From: Treponema zioleckii
GTDB taxonomy: Bacteria > Spirochaetota > Spirochaetia > Treponematales > Treponemataceae
DNA length: 42,764 nucleotides
Direction: 5' to 3'
Assembly: GCF_014737315.1 (NCBI RefSeq)
Contig: NZ_JPUF01000037.1
Span: 1-42,764, forward strand
The notes under the pieces were generated by a model. That model had not been told where the DNA came from, searched no databases, and worked only from the letters and a program-made list of their open reading frames with translations. Shown in pieces: positions 25,816 through 34,740 of this stretch. Each line of letters opens with the position of its first letter. Position 1 is the stretch's first letter. The position numbers and the translations under genes are program-made.

Positions 25816-26202
25816 ATGTTTGAAGTTCGTGTTGATACTGATTTTGCGGCAGCCCATTTTTTGCGGGATTATCACGGAAAGTGTGAGAACTTGCACGGGC
25901 ACAATTATAGGGTTTATGCGCATGTGCGAGGATCCGGACTTGATTCTGGCGGAATGTTGCTGGACTTTTCTGAGTTAAAAAAAGCTTTGCGCGCTGTTTG
26001 TGGTCGGCTTGACCACACAAATCTGAACGATGTTGCGGAGTTTGACCAAAATCCGAGCGCGGAGCGGATTGCACTTTATATTTACAACGGAATTATTGAG
26101 ATTCTGCCTGATTTAAAAAAACGCGATGACGGCGGGGCTTTTTTGTATGCGATTGATGTTTTTGAGACCGATTCTAGTCGGGCCAGATACATTGCGGACT
26201 GA
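25816..26202 (+). CDS. queD: 6-carboxytetrahydropterin synthase QueD
   Basis: 128 aa, whole-length for QueD. It makes 6-carboxy-tetrahydropterin from dihydroneopterin triphosphate for queuosine in tRNA. Zinc ligands H14, H27 and H29 are seen in FAAAHFL and CENLHGHNY, with catalytic Cys23. The family LDHTNLND motif and the C-terminal VFETDSSRARY glutamate are present. Other que genes are not in the window, so the pathway is dispersed or relies on salvage. No Shine-Dalgarno sequence; promoter-proximal start. cimA follows 58 bp downstream with a hairpin between. Confidence 0.94.
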   Translation: MFEVRVDTDFAAAHFLRDYHGKCENLHGHNYRVYAHVRGSGLDSGGMLLDFSELKKALRAVCGRLDHTNLNDVAEFDQNPSAERIALYIYNGIIEILPDLKKRDDGGAFLYAIDVFETDSSRARYIAD

Positions 26203-26212
26203 TTTTCAAACA

Positions 26213-26239
26213 GGGCTCAAAAACTGATTTTTTTAGAGC
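26213..26239. repeat. Hairpin directly upstream of cimA
   Basis: Stem ggctcaaaaa/tttttagagcc with a short loop, followed by ttcctta and the cimA ribosome site. It has the same layout as the hairpin at 23479-23504 but with changed and still complementary arms (cctct/agagg there, ggctc/gagcc here). Confidence 0.62.
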
Positions 26240-26260
26240 CTTCCTTAAAAAGGTGTGATT

Positions 26261-27856
26261 ATGAAAAAAATTGACATTTTTGATTCGACTTTACGTGACG
26301 GGTCGCAGGGCGAAGGCATCAGCTATTCGGTTCAAGACAAACTCAATATTGTAAAGGCTCTCGATGAACTTGGAGTTTCTTTTATTGAGGCCGGAAATCC
26401 CGGTTCGAATCCGAAAGACATGGAATTTTTTGTTGAAGCTAAAAAACTTTCGCTCACTTGCTCTAAGCTTGTCGCTTTTGGTTCTACCCGTCGAAAAGAT
26501 CTTTCCTGCGCCGAGGATGCGAATCTTCAGAGTCTTCTTTCGGCCGATACCGAATACGTTTGTATTTTTGGAAAAACTTGGGATTTCCAGGTGACTGACA
26601 TTTTGCACGCGACACTCGAAGAAAATCTTGAGATGATTCGTGACACAGTTGCCTATTTGAAGGGCAAAGGAAAAAAAGTCATTTTTGATGCAGAACACTT
26701 TTTTACTGGATTTTCAGAAAATGAAGATTACGCTTTAAAGTCGCTTGGAGCTGCCGTTGAGGGCGGGGCGGACTGCCTTTGCTTGTGCGAGACTAAGGGC
26801 GGCGCAATGCCGATGCAGTGTTTTAATGCCACTAAAACTGTTTTTGAAAAATTCGGCGACAAAACTCAGGTTGGAATCCACACGCACAATGACGCGGGAC
26901 TTGCGGTGGCAAATTCTCTTTTGGCGGTTGAGGCTGGTGCGACGCACGTTCAGGGCGTTCTTCTGGGCTTTGGAGAACGTACAGGAAACGCCAATCTTTC
27001 TACGATTATTGCGGACTTGCAGTTAAAAATGGGTTGCTCTTGTATTCCAGAGGAAAACATGAAGAACCTTACCCCGATTTGTAAGCGCGTTGCAGAAATT
27101 ACGAACATTGCGCTTGATACGGGAATGCCTTATGTTGGTTCGAGCGCATTTGCTCACAAGGCCGGGATGCACATTGATGCGGTCATAAAAAATCCTTTTG
27201 CCTACGAGCACATCACTCCGGAGACTGTCGGCAACGAGCGCGTATTCCTTATGAGCGAAGTTGCGGGGCGCAGCATGATTATTGAAAAAGTCCAGAAATT
27301 CGACAAGACGATAAATAAATCAAGCCCGATTGTCCAGGAAATTGTTAAGCGCGTTAAGGACTTGGAGCACGAAGGCTATCAGTTCGAGGGTGCGGACGCG
27401 AGTTTTGAGATTCTTGTTCGAAAGACGATTGGAAAATATCAGCCGTTCTTTAATCTTCATTACTACAAGACGAGCGGCGAATTTCCGCGCTTTGCTGACG
27501 GCCAGTGCGCGTTCTGCCAGATGAAAATTGACGTTGACGGAAAGGCAGTCGTTTCGGCAGGTGAGGGCGACGGTCCTGTAAACGCGATGGACATTGCGCT
27601 CCGAAAAGCGTTGGAAACTGCATATCCTGTGGTTTCGCAGATTCATCTTACAGACTACAAAGTTCGTGTTCTTGACGGAAAGAGCGCGACTGCAAGCAAA
27701 GTTCGTGTTTTGATTGAATCAAGCGACGGTGCTGACAAGTGGACGACGATGGGCGTTTCGAGCGACGTTATGGAAGCAAGTTACATTGCTCTCGTGGACT
27801 CGTTTGAGTACAAACTCATAAAAGACCTTGAAAAGAAATTCGCGAAGCTTTTGTAA
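26261..27856 (+). CDS. cimA: (R)-citramalate synthase
   Basis: 531 aa. It condenses pyruvate and acetyl-CoA to citramalate, the first step of the threonine-independent route to isoleucine. N-terminal HMGL-like TIM barrel with FDSTLRDGSQGEGISYS (metal/substrate Asp and Arg), FIEAGNPGSNP and the metal-binding HTHNDAGLAVANS. The C-terminal ~130 residues are a LeuA-type allosteric domain (SAGEGDGPVNAMDIALRKAL..., DYKVRVLDGK...), so feedback by isoleucine is likely. EGISYS and the AGNP sequence favour citramalate synthase over isopropylmalate or homocitrate synthase. Start ATG 26261 with AAAAAGG upstream; a GTG two codons earlier overlaps the ribosome site. Confidence 0.92.
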   Translation: MKKIDIFDSTLRDGSQGEGISYSVQDKLNIVKALDELGVSFIEAGNPGSNPKDMEFFVEAKKLSLTCSKLVAFGSTRRKDLSCAEDANLQSLLSADTEYVCIFGKTWDFQVTDILHATLEENLEMIRDTVAYLKGKGKKVIFDAEHFFTGFSENEDYALKSLGAAVEGGADCLCLCETKGGAMPMQCFNATKTVFEKFGDKTQVGIHTHNDAGLAVANSLLAVEAGATHVQGVLLGFGERTGNANLSTIIADLQLKMGCSCIPEENMKNLTPICKRVAEITNIALDTGMPYVGSSAFAHKAGMHIDAVIKNPFAYEHITPETVGNERVFLMSEVAGRSMIIEKVQKFDKTINKSSPIVQEIVKRVKDLEHEGYQFEGADASFEILVRKTIGKYQPFFNLHYYKTSGEFPRFADGQCAFCQMKIDVDGKAVVSAGEGDGPVNAMDIALRKALETAYPVVSQIHLTDYKVRVLDGKSATASKVRVLIESSDGADKWTTMGVSSDVMEASYIALVDSFEYKLIKDLEKKFAKLL

Positions 27857-28170
27857 ATGTTTAAAACGTCGGTCGGTCGGAATCAATTTTCAGATTTTTA
27901 ACGCAGATAAACAAAGATTGTCGCAGATTGAACGCAGATGATTATTGGTTGTTATTCCGAACTTGATTCGAAATCTATAACTACAGATGCTGAATCAAGT
28001 TAGCATGACAAATATTTTGAATATATCTGGGGTCCAATTGCGTGTATCGGCGTTCTTCTGCGTCAAAAAATTATTTCTATGTGCTGCAGAGCTGGAATGC
28101 GCGGACGATCACCCGATTTTTTAGTCGGTTTTGCAAAGTTGCTGGAGAGATGCTCAATTGGAGGAAAATC
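27857..28170. repeat. Intergenic repeat words before the ankyrin operon
   Basis: The 314-bp gap holds an 'acgcagataaacaaagattgtcgcagat' stretch (27900-27942), kin to 25530-25560. It then has two facing copies of the 'ccgaacttgattcgaaatc / gctgaatcaagttagcatgac' family (27955-28011). No gene is called. The promoter of the downstream operon was not identified with confidence. Confidence 0.55.
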
Positions 28171-31071
28171 GTGAAAAAACTCTTTGCGATACTTGTTTTT
28201 TTGTTTGCGGCTGGCGAGGCTTTCTGCGATTTGACAAAGGATTTTCAGAAGATTGGTTCAGGATATTTAAAAACTGGACATGGAATTGTTTCTGAGTACG
28301 ACGCCTTGCTCGACAAAACTTTAAAAAATATTCAAAAGGCAAAGGGCGAAAAGAAAACTCTCCTTCAAAATGAACTCCGGACGGCGATTAACTCTACCGA
28401 CAAAAACGAGCACGTGCCTCTTTTTTATGCAATCATCGAAAAAAACAGTTCTCTCGTGCAAAAAATGCTTGCCGCAGGGGCCGACCCTAGCGCAAAAGAC
28501 GCTTTTTCGGGAAAGCCGTTGTTTTTTACGGCTTTGGAAGGCACTCCCGATTTTTCGATTGTAAAAATGCTTGCCGAAAATTATCCTGCTGTTTGCAACG
28601 AAATTTACACGAACAAGAATTTTGGCTTTTACGATGCGACTCCACTGCATTTGGCTTGTGCCACTAAAGATTCGGAACTTATAAAATACATTTACGCAAA
28701 GACGACCAGAAAAGATGTGAGCGGATTTTTCCCGCACACGAACGCACTCTGGAAAATGCAGGCTCGGACGACCCCGTTTGCATATTTGTGCAGCCTAAAG
28801 AATCCTGAATTCAACGATATTTTGCTTTTGATGCTCAAAAATGGCTGCACCGTGGATTCTGTAATTCCGTTGAAGGGCGGAAATGTTACTCCGTTGCAAT
28901 TTTTGTGCGCGAATTACGACAAAAAAAATCTTTTGGTAATCAAAAAACTGATTGAACGCGGCGCGGATGTTGACAGTCCGTTTTATTTTGGCGGCGAGAA
29001 AATTTCTCCGCTTTTGTGCGCAATGCTCTCCCGCGACGAAGATTTTGTTTCTCTCGTTTTGGAAAAAGTCAAAAAAATCGATGAGGAATTGGAACTGACC
29101 CGAAACGGAAAGTTTACTGGAAGCGCGCTTTTGTTTTTGTGCTATTCTCTGAATTTTGCAAACGAGAAAACAGCTTTTGTGGACTGGGAAAACATAAAAA
29201 AACTCGTCGAAAAAAATGCCGACATCAATTCTTCCGCGACTTTTGGCGGCGAAAAGGCGACTCCGCTTTTGATTTTGTGCATGAAAAGCAATACTTTGAA
29301 CAATCTGACCGAAAAAATCACATATTTTTTGAATCACGGGGCGGACGTTAACAAAGAGTGCCGGCTCAAAAAAGATGGTGATAAATTTTGGTTACTGACG
29401 GCTTTTCATTATGTGGCTCGATATTCCCAAAAATTTTCTTCCGACATGTTCACGCAGTTCAAGGAGCACGGCGGGGATGCCCACAAACTTGACGGCGACA
29501 AAAAGTCGGCTTTTGATTACATAACAGGCAATTTGCGGAATTCTGCCGACAAAATTGAGCTGATGTATTTGCTTTCCGGTTCGTGCGATTTTTCAAAAAT
29601 CGAAAATCTTGATTTTGCAGAGCGAACTTCATCGTCTTTTACGTCGATTCTTTCGCTTGCGGTAAAATTCGGAGACGAGGAAAAGGCACTTGAAATCTTA
29701 AAAAATTCTCTCGTGGACTGGCATCTTACCGACACGGCAGGGCTTAACAGTTTTGACGTTGCCGTAAAAAATCACCGCGAGAAAATCCTTGAGTATTTTT
29801 GCGAAAATAAAATAAAAATCGGTTCGTCAATTTTTACGCTTATAGATGCGGCTCTTGAAAAAGGCGAGACTTTATACCTTGAAAAATTTCTTTCTGATTC
29901 GGAAGCTAGCGAGAATTTTGGCATGTTTGCAAAAGCTTTGCCCGAAACGAATATTGAACTTGGACCGATTGTTTATGCTGCTTTGCGGCAAGTTGATTTT
30001 TTGAATCCTGTGGATTTTGAAAAAAATCGTCAGCGCGTTTTGGATATTCTTCTCTTAAAAAAAGAAAAACTTTCGGACGCGGGTCTGAACAAAAAATGTC
30101 TTAAAAACGGAGCGACTCCGATTCTGGAATTGCTCCTGCGCGGCGATGAAAACACTGCTTCAAAGTTGATTGGCTATGGCGCGAATCTTGAGCTTTTGGG
30201 AGCGGACGGCCGTTCTGCAAAGGAAGTGATTTTTAAGAAAAATCTTTCAAACATCATAAAATATCTTTATTCAAAAAAAATTCCTTTGGGCAACGCGATT
30301 TTTGCTGCGATTGACAATGAACTTTTGGGGCATGATTCCATGCTCGAAAGTTTTTTAAGCGAAGAAAAAAAATCTCAAAGGTCAGAGTATTTTTTTAATG
30401 TTGTGAGCAAAAATCAGTTCGCTTCGCTTCCGCCTGTAATTTATGTGACTCAAAACAGGTCAGAAAACGTGGTTTTTGAAAACAAAATAAAAGTTCTTGA
30501 AAAACTTCTGCGTTCAGGTTACGGAATTGACGCGAAGGTTCGGGGCGGATTTGATGACGGAAACACGGCTCTTTTGCTCGCCGCAAAGCAAAACGACACG
30601 CAGATTTTTGAGTTCCTCTTGAATCACGGTGCGCGCTTGTCTTCGGCAGAAAATGGCGAATCGAACGGCAAAAATTCACTTTTTTATGCGCTGGAAAATC
30701 AAAATCATCAGATTGTTACGTTGATTTTGAATTCCAGCCAGTTTGAAGCAAAAAATATTCAGCCGGGCGACAAAGTGACTCTTTTGATGTATTTTGCGCA
30801 ATACGGAAATTTTGACGAAATGAATGCGTTCCTTCCAAAACTGGTTTCGGAAGATGATTATGCCCTCGAAAAACGCGACAAAAACGGCTGGACGGCTTTT
30901 TTGTACGCGGCTGTTTTTAATCCTGATTACAGAGTGATGGCACTTTTAAGAATGTACGGCGCGAATGTGAACGCACTTTCAAATGACGGCAGAAATGCCG
31001 CTCAAATCGTCGCGGCACGGAACGCAAATCCTGCGATTTTAAAACGGCTTGAAGGCTATGGAGTTTACTAA
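28171..31071 (+). CDS. Exported ankyrin-repeat protein
   Basis: 966 aa starting at GTG 28171, chosen because TTGGAGGAAAATC precedes it and the product then begins with a signal peptide (MKKLFAILVFLFAAGEAFC, cleavage near 19-20). Frames extending upstream lack a ribosome site. The rest is a long series of degenerate ankyrin repeats with the usual signatures, for example VPLFYAIIEKNSSLVQKMLAAGADPSAKD, KKLIERGADVDSP, TALLLAAKQNDTQIFEFLLNHGA and MALLRMYGANVNALSNDGR, so the protein is a large binding solenoid. An exported, periplasmic ankyrin protein of this size is unusual. The next gene begins 1 bp after the stop, so the products are likely partners. No catalytic domain is seen. Confidence 0.85.
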   Translation: MKKLFAILVFLFAAGEAFCDLTKDFQKIGSGYLKTGHGIVSEYDALLDKTLKNIQKAKGEKKTLLQNELRTAINSTDKNEHVPLFYAIIEKNSSLVQKMLAAGADPSAKDAFSGKPLFFTALEGTPDFSIVKMLAENYPAVCNEIYTNKNFGFYDATPLHLACATKDSELIKYIYAKTTRKDVSGFFPHTNALWKMQARTTPFAYLCSLKNPEFNDILLLMLKNGCTVDSVIPLKGGNVTPLQFLCANYDKKNLLVIKKLIERGADVDSPFYFGGEKISPLLCAMLSRDEDFVSLVLEKVKKIDEELELTRNGKFTGSALLFLCYSLNFANEKTAFVDWENIKKLVEKNADINSSATFGGEKATPLLILCMKSNTLNNLTEKITYFLNHGADVNKECRLKKDGDKFWLLTAFHYVARYSQKFSSDMFTQFKEHGGDAHKLDGDKKSAFDYITGNLRNSADKIELMYLLSGSCDFSKIENLDFAERTSSSFTSILSLAVKFGDEEKALEILKNSLVDWHLTDTAGLNSFDVAVKNHREKILEYFCENKIKIGSSIFTLIDAALEKGETLYLEKFLSDSEASENFGMFAKALPETNIELGPIVYAALRQVDFLNPVDFEKNRQRVLDILLLKKEKLSDAGLNKKCLKNGATPILELLLRGDENTASKLIGYGANLELLGADGRSAKEVIFKKNLSNIIKYLYSKKIPLGNAIFAAIDNELLGHDSMLESFLSEEKKSQRSEYFFNVVSKNQFASLPPVIYVTQNRSENVVFENKIKVLEKLLRSGYGIDAKVRGGFDDGNTALLLAAKQNDTQIFEFLLNHGARLSSAENGESNGKNSLFYALENQNHQIVTLILNSSQFEAKNIQPGDKVTLLMYFAQYGNFDEMNAFLPKLVSEDDYALEKRDKNGWTAFLYAAVFNPDYRVMALLRMYGANVNALSNDGRNAAQIVAARNANPAILKRLEGYGVY

Positions 31072-31072
31072 A

Positions 31073-31875
31073 ATGAGCGTTGAATTACCTGATTTACCAG
31101 AAAAAATACCAGAAACATTAGAAGTTGACTTGCCTGCGGAGCCACAAGAGCCTAAAAAAGGTGGTGCGCCAAATGCCCCCGAACCGACGAAGAAAAAACT
31201 TTCCGTTTTTTTAAAGTTTGTTTTTCGGTTGTGTTTGGGCTGCTTGCAATCTTCACGGTTTTTCTTTTATGGAACACGGCAAAATATTTTCTTCAAAAAA
31301 ATAATTTTAAAAGTTTTGACCTAGATTCTTTAAAAACTCAGAGTCTCATTATTCAGACAATCGAATTTAAAAAATTCATCGTGCACGGAACTGAGCAAAA
31401 TGATGCGGACAGTGCGCTTTCGGCTTACGCGGATGAATTGCAGGTTTATCACATTTCGGGAACTGCGGAAGTTTCGTTTGACGGAATGGAAAAACTTTCG
31501 ATTAACGAGGAAGATTCTGACTACGAAAACAAAATTCTTCGCCTAAAATACGAGCCTTCACAGGCTTCTTCAAAAACGCCTTTTTCGGTAAATGTTCGCA
31601 TTGAAGAAAAGGACGTTCAGAAAGTTGCTGCGTTTGAAAGCGAAAAAATTGATTTTTTTGGCGTAAAAAAAGATCTGATAAAGCCTGATATGAGTCAGGC
31701 AGAAATCGTTGATGCGGTAAAAAAAGAACTTCAGGCAGAGTTTTGCGCTCAGATTCTTGGCGGGGAACAAAATTCCAATCTGAGCGAACTTGAAATCTAT
31801 CAGTCGTTTCTTGCACGCCTTACTGAAATTGTGCGGAGCACTTCCGACTGGCAGACTGTGGAAGTGGATTTTTAG
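31073..31875 (+). pseudogene. Membrane-anchored DUF4230-like protein with a -1 frame change (programmed or broken)
   Basis: ATG 31073 has GGAG upstream and encodes a Pro/Glu-rich N-terminus (~40 residues). The frame then runs into U UUU UUA (31207-31213) read as U-UUU-UUA; continuing in frame ends at 31324 with a nonsensical tail. Shifting -1 at the heptamer continues without stop to 31875 and makes a good transmembrane segment (SVVFGLLAIFTVFLLWNTAKYF) and a soluble domain, ~267 aa in all. The soluble part resembles the first half of the downstream DUF4230-like protein in pattern (weak, by eye). It is either a one-base deletion (or assembly error) in a 7-T run or a genuine programmed -1 frameshift; the HIV-type heptamer lies exactly in phase. 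It sits between its two partner genes with 1-bp and 18-bp spacings. Listed as pseudogene only because the frame is not continuous. Confidence 0.65.
31207..31213 (+). promoter_or_regulatory. Candidate -1 slippery heptamer U UUU UUA
   Basis: In the upstream frame the codons are gtt-ttt-tta, giving T TTT TTA in the exact X XXY YYZ phase needed for -1 slippage. A clear stem-loop stimulator 5-8 nt downstream was not seen, and there is no strong upstream Shine-Dalgarno-like stimulator, so the programmed interpretation is open. Confidence 0.4.
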
Positions 31876-31893
31876 ATAGTCCGGGGTATTCAA

Positions 31894-34296
31894 ATGAAAA
31901 AACTTTCTTTTTTGGCTTTGAGTCTTGTTTTTGTGCTTTTGGGAATTTCTTTTTCGATGAAAATCTTAAATCCCGAACTTTTTAGCAACGTTTTTGGAAA
32001 ACTTCCAATCGTGCGGGATTTTCAGCAGAAAACTTTTAAAACTTATACTTCGATTACAAAAATTCAGGATTCCATGAAGCTGGTTACGGCAAAGCAACAG
32101 CTAGATTTTATAAACATCATGGACGGAAAGGACGGCCGCTATCTTGAAGTTGCCACTTACGAAGTTAAGGCCGGAGTTGATTTTTCAAAAATCAGATACG
32201 AAAAAATTGAAAAAAACGAAAATTCTGATGAAAAAAATGCAGATTCCCGCGACGAAGTTGAAACAAAAGTCATTTTGCCACCAGTGGAAATTTTTTCCAG
32301 CGACAAAATCAACACGCTTGTCATTCGAAAGGGAGCCGAGGCCAAAAACTCTCAGTTTTACAACGACTGCATTCGTCCGGTGAACATTGCCTACGAGCAA
32401 AAATCAAAGGATTATGCGGTTGAGCTTGGAATTCTAGAAAACGCACGAAAAAATGCGGAAGTCACTGTAAAAAATCTTACCGGCACCGAGTCGGCACTTA
32501 GTTCTGAAAATTACAAATCAACCGTTTCGCTTTCGTATTTGCCTTTGCAGCTTGAAATTGCTGGCGATTATCTTGAAAAAAACAGGATGCGCTCCGTAAA
32601 AATGCGCGAAGATATTTTTAACCGCGACGCGCTTGTGCTTGAAGACACCGCGAATCAAGGCTGGAAAATCAGAATCGGCGACACGGGCTGCACTTTTAAA
32701 GGCAAGTTCGACGATTTTTACAAAAATGTTTTTGAGACGAACACGAAAAACGACAACGAAGGCAAAGACCGCGTTGAAATTTACCGTTATTTTGACCCGC
32801 TTTACCCGCGCGAAAGTGAAATTTTAAGCTATGCCAGCGACAGTTTTAGAACGTTCTTCGTTTTGAACGAGGGGCGGATTTATTACGTTGACGCTGTTTA
32901 CGAAAACGAGCAGACACTTTTGGATTCAATCTCGCCGTCAATGGTCTATTTTGCCTCTTCGCTCCGAAAAATCGACGGGCGCGAAGTTGAAAACTCCGCG
33001 GAATATCATCGTTACATCGAAGGATTTTTTGAATTGGCGGAAAGTTTGCGGAAGAATGATGACAGAAATATCGTTCGCCTCAAAACCGACAATCTTATAA
33101 AAAACAATCTGGCTGCCCTAAAAAGTGAACTTGCAGATGGCGCACCGTTTCTCGTATCTTCTTTGAGTTATGACGAAAAACTTTTGAACGCTTTTGCGTG
33201 TTTAAAAAATCTGGGGCGGAGCGGGGAAGAAAAAGAAATTCCTCTGACCGACGACGAAGAACTTAACGACATTACAAAACTGATTTTTCAGCTGGAAGTT
33301 TCTAGCAACAATTTTGCCGAAAATGAAGTTCGCGAAAATGCCATCAAAATTGCCTCTTTGCTGAATGAAAAAATCAAAAAGGCCCAGTACGTGAATCTGG
33401 CCCTGAATCAGTATCTTGAAAACTGGTTCTTGCAGAATGCAAAAAAATTCAATCTTTCTGCTGCGGACAAAAAACGTTACGAAAATGATTTGAACAGCGG
33501 CGAGATTTTTATTGCTTCGCGTCCGCTCATAAGCCTAAAATCCGACGCGGACAGAAACAGGTATTTTTACAATCTGCTTCGGAACAGGCTTTCGCTTTCG
33601 CATTTTTATGTGGACACGGCTTCAAAAATCGATGACAGCCTTTCTCAGCCACACGAACGCGGAAATCTGATGTTCGTGTATTTTAACATTCCAAAATTCA
33701 AGGAGCTTACCGACGGAGAAGTTCTTGAGAGAATGAAAAAAATGAACGATGGACACGATTTTGATAACGCATTTATTCTTGTTTTTAATCAGCGGGAGTG
33801 GGATTTTGGCAGTCTTGGCGTTGATGACGACATTCAGGCGCTCGTTTTTGACGATGCCGTTTTGCGGCTTTTCCCGAACGTTGGCTCGCAGAATTTTGTT
33901 GAACGCGGACTTTCTTCGCTCACCGACCTTGGAAGAAAATTTTTTAATATCAAAAATGTGCCCGAATATTTTTTTTACGGTGACTGGAAAAAACTTCATG
34001 TTTCGTCGGAAAACGTGCAGATTGCTGGGCAGAATTTTGGAACCAAAAAAATTACTCGCCAGGGCAAAGACGAATATCGCCGCTCAAACGATTACGCAGA
34101 AAAATCCACAATCGCAGAGTTTATAGACGACCTTCAGCACGCCTACTCTGAAAACGATGCGGATTTTTACTACAATACTCTGTGCGAGCATTTGAATTCG
34201 CAAGTGCAGCATTACGTGTACGAAAAAGTGTTTAGGCCAAGTCCTCGCATGATTTTAAAACTCGAACAGGACACAATGCACCGTTACAATTATTAA
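31894..34296 (+). CDS. Large membrane-anchored protein with DUF4230-like N-terminal domain
   Basis: 800 aa. The N-terminus MKKLSFLALSLVFVLLGISFSMKIL lacks a lipobox and a clear cleavage site, so it is probably an uncleaved membrane anchor. Residues ~45-215 follow the DUF4230 pattern: YTSITKIQDSMKLVTAKQQL, ATYEVKAGVDFSKI, VILPPVEIFSSDKINTLVI, and a helix NIAYEQKSKDYAVELGILEN. A long charged region of unknown fold follows. The segment ~600-720 (FDNAFILVFNQREWDFGSLG, LVFDDAVLRLFPNVG) has an alpha/beta look reminiscent of TPM domains, but I am not sure. It is the last gene of the ankyrin operon. The shared envelope location of all three products suggests a complex. Function unknown. Confidence 0.7.
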   Translation: MKKLSFLALSLVFVLLGISFSMKILNPELFSNVFGKLPIVRDFQQKTFKTYTSITKIQDSMKLVTAKQQLDFINIMDGKDGRYLEVATYEVKAGVDFSKIRYEKIEKNENSDEKNADSRDEVETKVILPPVEIFSSDKINTLVIRKGAEAKNSQFYNDCIRPVNIAYEQKSKDYAVELGILENARKNAEVTVKNLTGTESALSSENYKSTVSLSYLPLQLEIAGDYLEKNRMRSVKMREDIFNRDALVLEDTANQGWKIRIGDTGCTFKGKFDDFYKNVFETNTKNDNEGKDRVEIYRYFDPLYPRESEILSYASDSFRTFFVLNEGRIYYVDAVYENEQTLLDSISPSMVYFASSLRKIDGREVENSAEYHRYIEGFFELAESLRKNDDRNIVRLKTDNLIKNNLAALKSELADGAPFLVSSLSYDEKLLNAFACLKNLGRSGEEKEIPLTDDEELNDITKLIFQLEVSSNNFAENEVRENAIKIASLLNEKIKKAQYVNLALNQYLENWFLQNAKKFNLSAADKKRYENDLNSGEIFIASRPLISLKSDADRNRYFYNLLRNRLSLSHFYVDTASKIDDSLSQPHERGNLMFVYFNIPKFKELTDGEVLERMKKMNDGHDFDNAFILVFNQREWDFGSLGVDDDIQALVFDDAVLRLFPNVGSQNFVERGLSSLTDLGRKFFNIKNVPEYFFYGDWKKLHVSSENVQIAGQNFGTKKITRQGKDEYRRSNDYAEKSTIAEFIDDLQHAYSENDADFYYNTLCEHLNSQVQHYVYEKVFRPSPRMILKLEQDTMHRYNY

Positions 34297-34299
34297 TTC

Positions 34300-34740
34300 T
34301 CAAAAGAGCTTTGCGCTTGACATGACAGAGCCTTGCGCTTAACACGATTGGCGACTTCTCTCGCATAACGGAATACTTGGCCAAGCACTGGCACTGGCGA
34401 GCCTCGGAATCCCTTTTTTGTCACCTCGAGCGAAGTCGAGATGTCTACAATGTGATAGATTTCTCCAGCCCGTTTGCAGCGGTAAAAGCAGATGTCTCGA
34501 CTATGCTCGACATGACAGAGCATTACGCTCAGCATGACAAAGCTTGCGCTCAGCATGACAAAGCTTGCGCTTGACATGACAGAGCTTTGCGCTCGACATG
34601 ACAAAGCTTGCGCTTGACATGACAGAGCTTTGCGCTCGACATGATTGGCGACTTCTCTCGCATAACGGAATACTTCTCCAAGCACTGGCACGGCGAGCCT
34701 CGGAATCCCTTTTATGTCACATCGAGCGAAGTCGAGATGT
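34300..34740. repeat. Dispersed modular repeat field, left of the GIY-YIG gene
   Basis: No gene. It contains two nearly identical long modules ('gattggcgacttctctcgcataacggaatacttgg...aagcactggcac...gagcctcggaatccctttt', then 'tgtcacctcgagcgaagtcgagatgtctac') at about 34347-34450 and 34640-34742. Between them is the spacer 'aatgtgatagatttctccag...gcggtaaaagc' and a run of 21-22-bp tandem units. Both arms of 'ctcgagcgaagtcgag' pair, so hairpins form. The same modules occur at 35046-35275, 40497-40700 and 42439-42764. Confidence 0.85.
34509..34645. repeat. Tandem 21-22-bp repeat (catgacaaagcttgcgctcag type)
   Basis: About six consecutive units of catgaca(a/g)agc(t/a)ttgcgct(c/t)(a/g). Units alternate between 'catgacaaagcttgcgct' and 'catgacagagctttgcgct'. 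A shorter run of about four units lies at 35063-35155. No unique spacers separate them, so this is not a CRISPR array. Confidence 0.8.

Noticed and set aside
34509-34645. Possible CRISPR array
   Set aside because: Units follow one another directly, with no unique spacers and no cas genes in the window.
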